From Pedobacter polaris (GTDB taxonomy: Bacteria > Bacteroidota > Bacteroidia > Sphingobacteriales > Sphingobacteriaceae), in contig NZ_SWBR01000003.1 of NCBI RefSeq assembly GCF_005116505.1, positions 310,001 to 374,000 on the forward strand: a stretch of 64,000 nucleotides of DNA, read 5' to 3'. The number at the start of each line of letters is the position of its first letter. The stretch's first letter is position 1. The position numbers and the translations under genes were made by a program. The notes under the pieces are model-generated. The model did not search any database, was not told the origin of the DNA, and was given only the letters and a program-made list of their open reading frames with translations. Below, piece after piece: positions 54,918 to 63,861 of the stretch.

Positions 54918-55772
54918 TTAAACTGTATCTACAAAATTTTTCTCTACCTTATTAAAAACTACAATTCCAATTAATAATAGAATAAAAGTAACCCCAGAAG
55001 CGTAGCCCAAGCTTTCCCAGTTAAAACTTCCTTCTCCTAAAAAGCCATACCTAAACGTCTCAATAATAGAGGTCATAGGATTATACTCAATTGCCCAACT
55101 GTAGGATGGATATTTTTTTTCAACTTCAGATAATGGATAAATTACTGTTGTAGCATACATTAACAGTTGTACACCAAAGCCAACAAGAAATGCCAAATCA
55201 CGATATTTGGTTGTCATAGCGGAAATGATCATTCCAGTACCTAACCCCAATAATGCCATTAGAATAAGAATATAGGGAAATAGTAAAATAGCCCATGAGA
55301 TTTGAAAATGTGTACCTGTAAAATAATAGTAGCACATAAATGCAATGAACAATATCATTTGAACACCAAATCTAACTAAGTTGCTTACTACAATGCTTAA
55401 AGGCATAATTAAGCGGGGAAAGTAGACTTTTCCAAAAATATTGGCATTGTCTTTAAAAACGGTAGAGGTTTTGGTTAAGCAATCTGCAAAATAATTCCAG
55501 GCAGTAATTCCTGCCATATAAAAGAGTGGTTTTGGCAATCCATCTGTAGAAATGCCTGCAAGATTGCCAAAAATAAAAGTGAAAATAATGGTAGTAAATA
55601 ATGGTTGTATAAAAAACCATAGAGGACCCAATATTGTCTGCTTATAGAAAGATACAAAATCTCTTCTCACTAATAATCCTAATAAATCTCTATACTCCCA
55701 AACCTCTTTGAGTTTTAAGTCAATTAGCGAAGATTTGGGTTCGATTATCCAATTTGGAGTTACATTGTTCAT
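54918..55772 (-). CDS. Polysaccharide ABC exporter permease (Wzm-like)
   Basis: A 284-residue ABC-2 permease with about six membrane helices; VWEYRDLLGLLVRRDFVSFY is the amphipathic entry segment and LGPLWFFIQPLFTTIIFTFI the first helix, both typical of TagG/Wzm/KpsM proteins. VEYNPMTSIIETFRYGFLG-like residues (IEYNPMTSIIETFRYGFL) near 235-252 are also family-typical. With the Wzt-like ATPase it would carry the finished glycan across the inner membrane. Confidence 0.93.
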   Translation of the reverse strand: MNNVTPNWIIEPKSSLIDLKLKEVWEYRDLLGLLVRRDFVSFYKQTILGPLWFFIQPLFTTIIFTFIFGNLAGISTDGLPKPLFYMAGITAWNYFADCLTKTSTVFKDNANIFGKVYFPRLIMPLSIVVSNLVRFGVQMILFIAFMCYYYFTGTHFQISWAILLFPYILILMALLGLGTGMIISAMTTKYRDLAFLVGFGVQLLMYATTVIYPLSEVEKKYPSYSWAIEYNPMTSIIETFRYGFLGEGSFNWESLGYASGVTFILLLIGIVVFNKVEKNFVDTV

Positions 55773-55839
55773 AGATTTGATTAGTTGTTTATTTTCCTTC
55801 CTCTTTATGGTATGGACGATAAGGTAATCTTATTGGTGT

Positions 55840-56979
55840 TTATGATATGATAGTTGTTCCATTAAATATCAATTCCTTAATACTTTTACAATATTTTTCA
55901 TAGTTAAACGCATTAAATACTTTGTTTTGCAGTTCAATTTTTTGCTCATTATTAAGGGGGGATGCTAATAATTTTCCTAGTGTTATTTCTATTTCGTTCA
56001 TGTCATCTGGGTTAACCAATTTTCCCAGGGCTCCATTTTGCAATGCATCCACACTTCCATCTTTGTCTCCTGCAACAACATTTAATCCACTAGCTAAAGC
56101 TTCAATAAATACAATTCCGAATCCCTCTTTTTTACTCGGTAACACAAAAATATCAGATAGCAAAAAATGGTCGCTTATTTCGGCCTCATCAACAAAACCA
56201 ATTAATTTAACGTATTTCTTTATTTGGAGCTTAGTAATTAAATTCTCAATTCTATGCCTTTCCTCTTCATCTGGCTTGCCAGCTATTAAATAGATTAGAT
56301 TTGGGTTCTTTTTGATCAAATTAGGAATGATGGCCATGGTATTATCATAGCCTTTATATTTTTCTGATGATGATAATCTACATAATGATAATAATACCTG
56401 GTGATCTTCATTTAAACCATATCTAGTTAACAAGGATTTAGGTTTGTTAAAATTAGATGGGAAGTAATAGAATGGATCGAGGGAATTATTTAAAATTTCA
56501 ATTTTTTCGGGATCAATACCATGTATTTCTTTAATTTTTTCTGCTGTAAAATGACTAACTGCTATAATCTTATCTAATCTCTTTAATGCTTTTAATTTAG
56601 CGTCTGGTAATTTCCTCCAAATCTCAATTCCATGAGCTATTAGGTATACTTTTGTATTTGGACTAAACCTTTTAATCAGATAACCAATAGACAACAAATG
56701 AACATGGCTTAATAAAACTACGTCAGATCGAATTCCTTTAAATAAAGATTTAATAACAAAACGTTTCCTTTTTTCATTAAAACCATGAAATTGATGTTTC
56801 TTTAAATACCTAGAATCTCTATCGAAATTTTCGTCGTACATGCAATTTACGTTGGCTTCAACTATGCCTTCTTGTGACAGATCATATAACGATCTACATA
56901 TTGTTCTACAAACCTTTTCAATACCTCCAGTAAAACTGAATACTTTTAAGGTTAGAAACAAAACTTTTTTAGCTGCCAT
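55840..56979 (-). CDS. Family 4 glycosyltransferase
   Basis: A GT-B enzyme of about 379 residues from the start I choose, ATG 56979 (MAAKKVLFL). That ATG overlaps the end of the upstream gene by 11 bases; the ATG at 57000 would add seven residues. VLFLTLKVFSFTGGIEKVCR carries the glycine motif; GFVDEAEISDHFLLSDIFVL and KKEGFGIVFIEALASGLNVV carry the donor site with two conserved glutamates. It is the first glycosyltransferase of the operon. Confidence 0.9.
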   Translation of the reverse strand: MAAKKVLFLTLKVFSFTGGIEKVCRTICRSLYDLSQEGIVEANVNCMYDENFDRDSRYLKKHQFHGFNEKRKRFVIKSLFKGIRSDVVLLSHVHLLSIGYLIKRFSPNTKVYLIAHGIEIWRKLPDAKLKALKRLDKIIAVSHFTAEKIKEIHGIDPEKIEILNNSLDPFYYFPSNFNKPKSLLTRYGLNEDHQVLLSLCRLSSSEKYKGYDNTMAIIPNLIKKNPNLIYLIAGKPDEEERHRIENLITKLQIKKYVKLIGFVDEAEISDHFLLSDIFVLPSKKEGFGIVFIEALASGLNVVAGDKDGSVDALQNGALGKLVNPDDMNEIEITLGKLLASPLNNEQKIELQNKVFNAFNYEKYCKSIKELIFNGTTIIS

Positions 56980-58759
56980 GATATATCTTGTAAAGAGCAA
57001 AGGCAGATGACCAATGAAGGTTATTCTGGTTAAATGCTTGCATTAAGTTTTTAGCTTTTTTATTCTGGTACAAATCTGGAGACGATATATCCTTGTTTTT
57101 TTTCATCCATTCTTGAAAAGGAAATGTAAAACCCATTTTAGATCTATTCCAAGTTTCTATTGGTAATTCCTTTTTGTAAGCCTCTATCAGTAAACGTTTT
57201 TTCTGATGCTCTCCGAATTTAATAGCTGGGTGAATAGAAGTGACTAGATTGATAAAATTTACATCTAGGAAAGGAACTCGAACCTCAACACCATGGCTCA
57301 TGCTCATAAAATCTGTATCTTTTAACAATTGATTTTGCATATACATATTAATCTCAAACCAACTTGCACGTTCTTCATCATTTAAATAACGAATACTGTC
57401 ATCCAATGGAATATTTTGTAGGCAATCAATAACAGTTTTTAAATCTATGTCTAATAATCTCGCAATAATATCTGGGGTATATACTCCTCTCAAACAAAGG
57501 TATTCTCCTACTGGAGATTGGAAACTTAGATAGTAAAGCCTTCTTAATTTGGTGTTTTTAAGAAAACGAGCTGCTTTAATCAGTTCCTTACTAATTTTTC
57601 CCATGTTCTGAATTTTTCTTATCCGATCAAAAGATGGATAGCCACCAAATAATTCGTCAGCTCCTAAACCTGATAAGACAGATTTAATACCACTGTCTTT
57701 TGCGCATTTACAAACAAACCACGAGTTGATACCATCATTGGTGGGTTGATCCATATCGTTCAAAATCCTATCAAAATTATAAACAAAGTCACGATATGTG
57801 ATGGTATGCTCTTGATAACTTGCTTCAACACGATTATAAACTACTTTACGCTGGGAACTTTCTGAATAATCAATTTCATCAAAATTTGCTGAGATAGATG
57901 TCAAATTTCCTTTCGAATAGGTATCTGCTAATAAAGTGATGATACTCGAATCAAGCCCGCCACTAAATAATACGCCAATATTAGCATCAGATACCAATTG
58001 GAATTTAATGGCTTTAGTTAATTCTTCCCTAATTCTAGTAATTGCTTCCTTTTCTTCGATAATTTTAATAGCGGTATTGAATTGGAAGTAAGAATGAATT
58101 TTAAATGAGCCATCATTTAATTCATATTTAAGGAAACTACCCTTTGGTAAACTGAATACATCTTTTAGTGTTGTAAAGGGTTCTGGAATATGCCCGAAAG
58201 CTAAATAATAAATTTTCCAATTTTCATTTTTAAACTGCGGAATCCCTGAATGTTCAAATGCTTTAATTTCAGATGCGAAAATAAAATGCTGTGTGTTTCC
58301 TTTATAATAAATAGGTTTAACTCCACTTTGGTCCCTAGTAAGATATATACAGTTTTTTTGTTTGTCATGTAAACAAAAAGCAAAAATACCGTTTAATTTT
58401 TCAAATGCAGCTTCTCCCCAAAATTGATAAGCTTTGATAATAACCTCAGTATCTGTCTTAGTTTTAAATTGATAACCATTGGCGATAAGTTCAGATCTTA
58501 ATATTTTGAAATTATAAATTTCTCCATTATAGGTAATGATTATTTTTTCGTCATCACTTAACATAGGCTGATGGCCGGCTGGGCTTAGATCTAATATCGA
58601 AAGTCTTCTATTACCTAAACAAACCTTACTTTCTTCATCTAATGCAACACCAAAATCATCTGGCCCACCATGAATCATACTATTGCACATTTGTGTAACC
58701 TGATGGTTTAATTCATTCGATGATAAATTTTTAGTAATGACGCCTGCTATTCTACACAT
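56969..58759 (-). CDS. asnB: Asparagine synthase-type glutamine amidotransferase
   Basis: A 596-residue AsnB-like protein. The catalytic Cys 2 (MCRIAG), RLSILDLSPAGHQPM and TYNGEIYNFKILR form the glutaminase domain (residues 1-195). The synthetase domain has the pyrophosphate loop LFSGGLDSSII near residue 264, then LGADELFGGYPSFDRI and MSMSHGVEVRVPFLDV. Within capsule clusters such enzymes usually amidate a uronic acid of the glycan (WbpS/VpsP-like) rather than making free asparagine; here that is inferred from context. All key residues are present. Confidence 0.88.
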   Translation of the reverse strand: MCRIAGVITKNLSSNELNHQVTQMCNSMIHGGPDDFGVALDEESKVCLGNRRLSILDLSPAGHQPMLSDDEKIIITYNGEIYNFKILRSELIANGYQFKTKTDTEVIIKAYQFWGEAAFEKLNGIFAFCLHDKQKNCIYLTRDQSGVKPIYYKGNTQHFIFASEIKAFEHSGIPQFKNENWKIYYLAFGHIPEPFTTLKDVFSLPKGSFLKYELNDGSFKIHSYFQFNTAIKIIEEKEAITRIREELTKAIKFQLVSDANIGVLFSGGLDSSIITLLADTYSKGNLTSISANFDEIDYSESSQRKVVYNRVEASYQEHTITYRDFVYNFDRILNDMDQPTNDGINSWFVCKCAKDSGIKSVLSGLGADELFGGYPSFDRIRKIQNMGKISKELIKAARFLKNTKLRRLYYLSFQSPVGEYLCLRGVYTPDIIARLLDIDLKTVIDCLQNIPLDDSIRYLNDEERASWFEINMYMQNQLLKDTDFMSMSHGVEVRVPFLDVNFINLVTSIHPAIKFGEHQKKRLLIEAYKKELPIETWNRSKMGFTFPFQEWMKKNKDISSPDLYQNKKAKNLMQAFNQNNLHWSSAFALYKIYHGS

Positions 58760-58959
58760 ATGTGATAATCAATATTGCTTTATTGGAAAGGGTAAACTGT
58801 AGCAGTCTTTATTAATTGCTATAAAATATTTAGTACTTTAATAGGTATACTTTTTCAGGTCAAATTAACAATTTTAATGTATTTAAACTAATAAGATTAT
58901 ACATAGCTTCGCCCTCTCAGTTACATTGTTTTGTTTGTAACATGTTAATAATAAGCTTA

Positions 58960-59466
58960 TTACTTTATTGGCTCTATGAATGCCATAGAAGTATTAATTA
59001 AGATAGAATAGCCAAGCGACTCTAATCGTAAAACTAAACTTTTTTTGTTCTTTAAAGATACTAATTCCGCAATAATTCCCTTAAAAGGCCCTGCTTTAAT
59101 TAAAACTTTTTCTCCTAAAGAAATTTCATATTCAATTAGTTCAAGGTCAGTATCATTAGCTAATAATAACCTAAGATCTTCTAGCTGTTTATCTGGTATT
59201 GATGCAATTTTTCCAGAAAAATAGATAAAACGAGAAATTCCATAAGTTGTTAAAACTTCAGTATACTCTTTTGAGGATATATAAATAAATAGATAAGATT
59301 TGAATAGTGGCTCTTCAATAATCTTTTTACGGTCGCTCCATTGTTTAATAATTTTCTTTAAAGGCAAATAGGTTTCAATATTTTTCCGATTTAACTCTTC
59401 TTGTGTTTTTTTCTCAGCTCTAGAACGTGTGTATATAGGGTACCACTTGTAAGTATTTTCGATCAT
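58960..59466 (-). CDS. NusG/RfaH-like antiterminator (UpxY type)
   Basis: A 168-residue NusG paralogue: an NGN domain (residues 1-110) starting KWYPIYTRSRAEKKTQEELN with PLKKIIKQWSDRKKIIEEPL and the FKSYLFIYIS strand, then a KOW segment EKVLIKAGPFKGIIAELVSL. In Bacteroidota these UpxY proteins bind RNA polymerase in the leader of one capsule operon and prevent early termination. It lies third in its own operon, as expected for cis-acting control of the following 50-kb-scale glycan genes. An AT-rich inverted repeat ACTAATT/AATTAGT lies 90 bases upstream. Confidence 0.9.
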   Translation of the reverse strand: MIENTYKWYPIYTRSRAEKKTQEELNRKNIETYLPLKKIIKQWSDRKKIIEEPLFKSYLFIYISSKEYTEVLTTYGISRFIYFSGKIASIPDKQLEDLRLLLANDTDLELIEYEISLGEKVLIKAGPFKGIIAELVSLKNKKSLVLRLESLGYSILINTSMAFIEPIK

Positions 59467-59588
59467 ATATTTATCGCATCATCTCAAATGCAGCTTAAGC
59501 GAATGAGGATATTTAATATTTCTAGGATGAAGATTACTGATTACGGACTAATTTTTATAATTAGTTTCTGCTAAAAGTCAAACCAAAA

Positions 59589-61979
59589 TTATTTCTTCTT
59601 CCAAAACTCCCACCATTTTTTAGGGTCATTGTCATAGTAGCCAGATCCTGCATAGCCAGAATAATCCGAATAATAATAAGTACTATTGCCACCACCTCTA
59701 GAGTAATCGGTAGTGTAGTAATTAGAATGTAGCGCATCATCACCAAATGCATTTAAAACAATAGCTAGATTGCTCAATCCATATTCTTTAGATAACCTTT
59801 CAGGGATAGCTGCCGCTCTATATTGAGATTTTCCTGAACGAATTACAAATAAATTTACATCAGACTGTCTAATTAATGGAATGGCATCAGAAACAAGACC
59901 AACAGGTGCTGTGTCTACTAGAACATAATCATATTTTGGGGCTAGCAATTTTAAAAGTTCCTTCATATTATCTGTATGTAATAATTCTGAAGGATTAGGT
60001 GGAACTGGACCAGAAGGAATAAAATCTATATTATGTACATCATCGTGCATCATTACCTCTTCTAATCTATGTTTGCCGGTTAAAAATGTACTGAGCCCTT
60101 TTTTATTATCACTACCAAAAACTTTATGAAGTTTTGATCTACGCAAATCTGCAGCGATTAAAATAATTTTTTTATCAATTAGCGCTAATGTTCCAGCAAG
60201 ATTAACGGTTACAAATGATTTTCCTTCACCAGAAACCTCAGAAGTAATACAAATGGTTTTGCTTTTTTTGTTAGCTGCCAAAAAACTCAAATTAGTTCTA
60301 ACAGATCGAACGGATTCCGCAAAAACTGATTTTGGCTTTGCTATGGATAATGCTTGTCTACTATCTTTATCAATATAGTCTGGGAATTTCCTTATTACTC
60401 CAATAATTGGTGTACTTGTTAAAGATTCTACAGTTTCCTTATCGTAAATATAAGGATTAAGGAAACGAACTAATAAAATTAATCCCACTCCTGCAGCTAA
60501 ACCCATCATTACAGAAAAAGAATAAACTTTATTCGGATTTGATGAAATTGGAGTTGCATATGATGCTAGATTTACAATCGCAGCACCTGGAACAATTGCA
60601 GCAGCATTCAATTCAGACTCTAATTTTCTCTCTGACAAATAAGTAAGTACCTTATTACTCACATCAAAATTACTTTGATATCTTAAAAAATCCTTTTCCT
60701 TAGGGGGTAAGGCATTGATAGTTTGGTTAATTTGAGAAATTTGACTATTAATGTATTTAATTGTGTTAAGATTTCGAACTTTAGAAGAATTAACATTCAT
60801 CCGAATAGAATTTTTTAAAGATAAAATCTGGTCATCTAATTCTTTAATAGGCTGTGAATTTGGCCTAAGTTCTTTTAGTTTACCTTCGCGAATTGTAATT
60901 AAAGAGTTCAACTGCGATATTAATCCACCAAGTGAAGAACTTAGATTGCCTTCCAAATTTAGATTAATAGAGGTTTTATCATGATTGTTTCTTAGCTGGT
61001 CTTCTAATTGATTAATACTGATTAGTTCTAAATCTAAAGTAGATTTTTGTTTTTCTAGATCAATTAATTTCCCAGCATTATTTTGACTCGTGGCATTAAG
61101 ATCGATAATTTTATTTTTAACTTTATAACTAGCGAAATTTGACCCAGCAGTATCAGCCTTTTTGTTTGAGAATCCCAATTGTTGATCTATGAACGCTATT
61201 GTTTGTCTTGCAGAACGCCTTTTTTCTATTACATCATTTGCAATATATTCTTTCATTATCGCATTAAGCATATCAGTAGCAAAAGTTGCATTTTTATCTA
61301 CAAGACTCAGAGACATCACATTAGTGTATTTTGCAGCCTCGTCTGCATTTACATTTGCTCTTCCTATAAAATCCTCTTTAGAGTTAAATTTAAAGCTATA
61401 ATCTCCTAAACTTGGGATTTGACTTTTTATACTAAAGACCATATTCCCCAAGTTAATGTTTTGGTTATAGCTATATTCTGTTTTAGCTCCTTTTTCACTT
61501 GCTGACAATAAGAATTTTGTTGAGTTTACAGGTTCAACAAAATATTCATTTCTCGCAAAATCAACCGAATCCTGTTGTTTAATTTCAATCTCAAAGGGTT
61601 TACTCGGATATAGTTCTGTCTTTCTAATAGTGCCTTGAAGATAATAAGATACTTTATAGTCTAAATTTTCAATAGCTTTCAAAATAACAGCATTACTTCT
61701 TATTACAAATCCTTCAGCTTGTATTTTATCAGTATAGTTGTATACTTGAGAAGTTGCGGCTACAGAATTAACTGTAGGATTACTTTCTTGCAACTTTAAT
61801 TCTCCATAAGTCTGGTAGGAAGGTACAGTATACATTAAATTGATTTTTGCAATAACCAATGAAATAAGGATACAGCCTGCAATCCAATACCAACGACTTA
61901 AAAATACTTTGAATATTTTATAAAAATCTATGTCTTGTCTTATAGATTTTGGACTTGATATACTTTCTTGAGTATTCAT
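59589..61979 (-). CDS. Polysaccharide co-polymerase / tyrosine autokinase (Wzc-like)
   Basis: A 796-residue inner-membrane protein. TM1 is near residues 31-51 (WYWIAGCILISLVIAKINLM); a large periplasmic Wzz/GNVR-type region with coiled-coil segments follows; TM2 lies near 485-505 (FSVMMGLAAGVGLILLVRFL). The cytoplasmic BY-kinase has Walker A SGEGKSFVTVN near 580, Walker A' LIAADLRRSKLHK and Walker B YVLVDTAPVG. The extreme C-terminus is a tyrosine cluster (YYTTDYS, TYYYSDYSGYAGSGYYD) for autophosphorylation, ending in a Trp/Lys-rich tail. It controls chain length and export with the OPX lipoprotein. Confidence 0.95.
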   Translation of the reverse strand: MNTQESISSPKSIRQDIDFYKIFKVFLSRWYWIAGCILISLVIAKINLMYTVPSYQTYGELKLQESNPTVNSVAATSQVYNYTDKIQAEGFVIRSNAVILKAIENLDYKVSYYLQGTIRKTELYPSKPFEIEIKQQDSVDFARNEYFVEPVNSTKFLLSASEKGAKTEYSYNQNINLGNMVFSIKSQIPSLGDYSFKFNSKEDFIGRANVNADEAAKYTNVMSLSLVDKNATFATDMLNAIMKEYIANDVIEKRRSARQTIAFIDQQLGFSNKKADTAGSNFASYKVKNKIIDLNATSQNNAGKLIDLEKQKSTLDLELISINQLEDQLRNNHDKTSINLNLEGNLSSSLGGLISQLNSLITIREGKLKELRPNSQPIKELDDQILSLKNSIRMNVNSSKVRNLNTIKYINSQISQINQTINALPPKEKDFLRYQSNFDVSNKVLTYLSERKLESELNAAAIVPGAAIVNLASYATPISSNPNKVYSFSVMMGLAAGVGLILLVRFLNPYIYDKETVESLTSTPIIGVIRKFPDYIDKDSRQALSIAKPKSVFAESVRSVRTNLSFLAANKKSKTICITSEVSGEGKSFVTVNLAGTLALIDKKIILIAADLRRSKLHKVFGSDNKKGLSTFLTGKHRLEEVMMHDDVHNIDFIPSGPVPPNPSELLHTDNMKELLKLLAPKYDYVLVDTAPVGLVSDAIPLIRQSDVNLFVIRSGKSQYRAAAIPERLSKEYGLSNLAIVLNAFGDDALHSNYYTTDYSRGGGNSTYYYSDYSGYAGSGYYDNDPKKWWEFWKKK

Positions 61980-62788
61980 TATTTAGTAAATGTAAATATT
62001 AATAAAGCTACGTTGAGTAACACAAGAACTGGTTGAATAACGCTATTAACACTCTGTAATTTTTCGCTTAACGCATTACTTTTAGTTTGATTGATAATGA
62101 TAATGTCGTTGTTTTGTAAAACTAACTTTGAGTATCTACTCGCTAAACTATTAATATCATTTAAATTAACATAGATAATCTCTTGTTTGTCTTTTTCACC
62201 TCTAATGATTTTTAAAGTTTTTCGATCTGCATTTTTAGTTAAACCACCTGCCTCACCTAAAATATCTATTAAAGTTGTGTTATCCCTTTCCAATAAAAAA
62301 TTTCCTTGTTTATTAAATTCACCAAATAAGGTAACCTTAACATTAACAACAGAAACCTCAATTATTGGGTCTTTTAAAAGTTTATTACCGTAAATTTCTT
62401 GAAGTTTCAATGAAGCCTGTTTACGTGTTAGTCCTTGAACGTAAACTTTGCCAATTGCAGGTAAATCCACATTACCATCTTTATCAACCTGATATGAAGT
62501 CACATTAGGTCCCGAAACGGCAACTGGAGCTACACTTATCCCACCCTTAACTCCAAATTCTTTGTCTTGTAAATTTCTAATCGCTAACAGATCATTTACT
62601 TTTATTTTATAATAGATATCTCCCATTCCTTGATCATTTACCACATAAACTTGTTTTATTGTATCGGTTACAATGTCGGTAGGGGCATTAAATAAAGCTT
62701 GTTCTTTGCGTGCTGAACAAGAGCAAAGCATAAAAATGATAATTACTAGGAAAAATAAATTATTGATGCTTAAAAGTTTTTTAATCAT
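61979..62788 (-). CDS. Polysaccharide export lipoprotein (OPX, Wza-like)
   Basis: A 269-residue outer-membrane export protein. Lipoprotein signal with lipobox LCSC and Cys 24 (IIIFMLCSCSARKEQ). The polysaccharide-export domain carries YYKIKVNDLLAIRNLQDKEF and YQVDKDGNVDLPAIGKVYVQ, followed by one SLBB-type domain (VTLFGEFNKQGNFLLERDNT). A C-terminal hydrophobic helix (VIQPVLVLLNVALLIFTFTK) is typical for the short Bacteroidota form. Its stop codon shares one base with the start of the Wzc-like gene. It is the first gene of the operon. Confidence 0.93.
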   Translation of the reverse strand: MIKKLLSINNLFFLVIIIFMLCSCSARKEQALFNAPTDIVTDTIKQVYVVNDQGMGDIYYKIKVNDLLAIRNLQDKEFGVKGGISVAPVAVSGPNVTSYQVDKDGNVDLPAIGKVYVQGLTRKQASLKLQEIYGNKLLKDPIIEVSVVNVKVTLFGEFNKQGNFLLERDNTTLIDILGEAGGLTKNADRKTLKIIRGEKDKQEIIYVNLNDINSLASRYSKLVLQNNDIIIINQTKSNALSEKLQSVNSVIQPVLVLLNVALLIFTFTK

Positions 62789-63138
62789 TTTAATTTGGAA
62801 ATGAATTTAGAAAAGTAAGAATTGGTTTGAACATTAAAGATGCTAAAAAAAATGATAAAGGAATGTATGTATTTAACTCTTTGTTGTATGTTGTATAAGT
62901 TAACTATTTTTCTTCTTACTATAGCAATTTTCTTTCCAAATAAATATTTAGCTAGGACAACTTATAATTTTTATAAATTATGTGGATTATACCAGCTTAT
63001 TTTATTGAAGAATACAGAAAACTTATTATATTTTTCATAGACACTCGCATACCAAATTTGTTTTGACAGTTGGACATAAATTTGATAGGTATTGTAATTT
63101 AATATAGTTATAAATATGTTTTAACTTAAATATTTCAA
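62789..63138. other. Divergent promoter region between the polysaccharide operon and the small secreted genes
   Basis: This 350-base gap must hold promoters for both directions. A 66-codon plus-strand frame at 62840-63040 looks accidental (no family, unusual composition). No exact TAnnTTTG was found on the minus strand ahead of the operon. On the plus strand TAAATTTG lies at 63077-63084. The absence of a standard promoter before the operon may mean a specialised sigma factor or a long leader outside simple recognition. Confidence 0.5.
63057..63084 (+). promoter_or_regulatory. Promoter candidate for the small secreted protein gene
   Basis: TTTG (63057-63060) and TAAATTTG (63077-63084) with a 16-base spacer. 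The -7 box is perfect but the spacing is shorter than the usual 18-21 bases. The leader would be about 50 bases. Confidence 0.35.
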
Positions 63139-63489
63139 ATGATCTCTCTCAGTTTCGTGACAAGTAAAATAATACGAATTTTTGTCGCAATTACTATCCT
63201 CTGTATTTATTCAGCTAATTCATATGCTGTACAAGGTTGCTTTAGTACAGCAACTAATAAATTTTACTATATCCACTTAGGCTCTGCTAAGTATGATGGA
63301 GATTTTTTTGCAACAAGTGGAGTTGTAAGTTGCAGTACATATTCTGTTAGGATATTCACTGGCGGTACCTGTAAAATTAAAAACACAACGAGTTCAAATT
63401 ATAAGCTGGCTACTACTAATATGATTTATCCATGTCCAATTGATGATTATGTCCCATTTTTTCTGATTGACAATCCTAGTTGTGTGTAG
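63139..63489 (+). CDS. Small secreted cysteine-rich protein with CPIDD motif
   Basis: A 116-residue protein. The N-terminus is a signal peptide (basic residues, then IIRIFVAITILCIYSA, cleavage expected after SYA at residue 30). The mature part has five Cys (34, 65, 78, 99, 115), is rich in Thr, Ser and Tyr, and ends CPIDDYVPFFLI then DNPSCV. The P-I-D followed by a short hydrophobic run recalls the C-terminal sorting signals of exosortase clients; I remember a Bacteroidota model named PID-CTERM, unverified. Here the hydrophobic part is very short and no basic tail follows, so it could be truncated or use another mechanism. No known function. Confidence 0.65.
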   Translation: MISLSFVTSKIIRIFVAITILCIYSANSYAVQGCFSTATNKFYYIHLGSAKYDGDFFATSGVVSCSTYSVRIFTGGTCKIKNTTSSNYKLATTNMIYPCPIDDYVPFFLIDNPSCV

Positions 63490-63861
63490 GCATGAGGAAT
63501 TGTGTGTATGAAATTCCCCATAACGCAACACTTATTGTTAGTGCATTAATTTATGTAGTTTATTTAGCTCATTATTGAAAACAAAACATTACAGCTAACA
63601 AAAGACTTCTAGTGAAGGAATATATCTGTTGGAACGCGTAATAATTTAATAATTAGGTAATCAATTTTGTTAAATTTCAAAATAAAAAATTAAGCTAATT
63701 ACGTTAATTTATTTGCAGAGTATTAACATAGAAGTCGTCAATAGGTATTAGATGCAGTTTTTTATGTCATATTAATTTTAGTTTAAGATTTTTTAATTAT
63801 AGCAATGCATCAATTGTGGCATTGCTATTGTTTAATTATTTGTTTGACCTTATAATTTGCT
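63490..63861. other. Intergenic region between the two small secreted genes
   Basis: A 372-base AT-rich gap without a gene. It contains a perfect inverted repeat (63799-63828, listed separately) and a weaker GGAATT...AATTCC pair near 63495-63516. No clear promoter was recognised for the second gene. Confidence 0.5.
63799..63828. other. Perfect inverted repeat upstream of the second secreted gene
   Basis: ATAGCAATGC (63799-63808) and GCATTGCTAT (63819-63828) are exact complements around a 10-base loop, 34 bases before the TTG start I propose. It lacks a good T-run. It may be an operator, or an mRNA structure near a promoter. Confidence 0.45.

Noticed and set aside
59561..59752. Minus-strand ORF overlapping the end of the Wzc-like gene
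   Set aside because: It is a shadow frame of the tyrosine-rich tail; the Wzc frame has all the family motifs.
29006..62788. Genomic island bounded by the tRNA-Arg gene
   Set aside because: The tRNA at 27177 is separated from the glycan operon by adk and obgE. No repeated tRNA 3' end or integrase was seen, and I have no direct compositional evidence of a boundary.
62840..63040. Plus-strand ORF of 66 codons before the small secreted gene
   Set aside because: No recognisable domain, odd composition and a location in the promoter region; most likely chance in AT-rich DNA.
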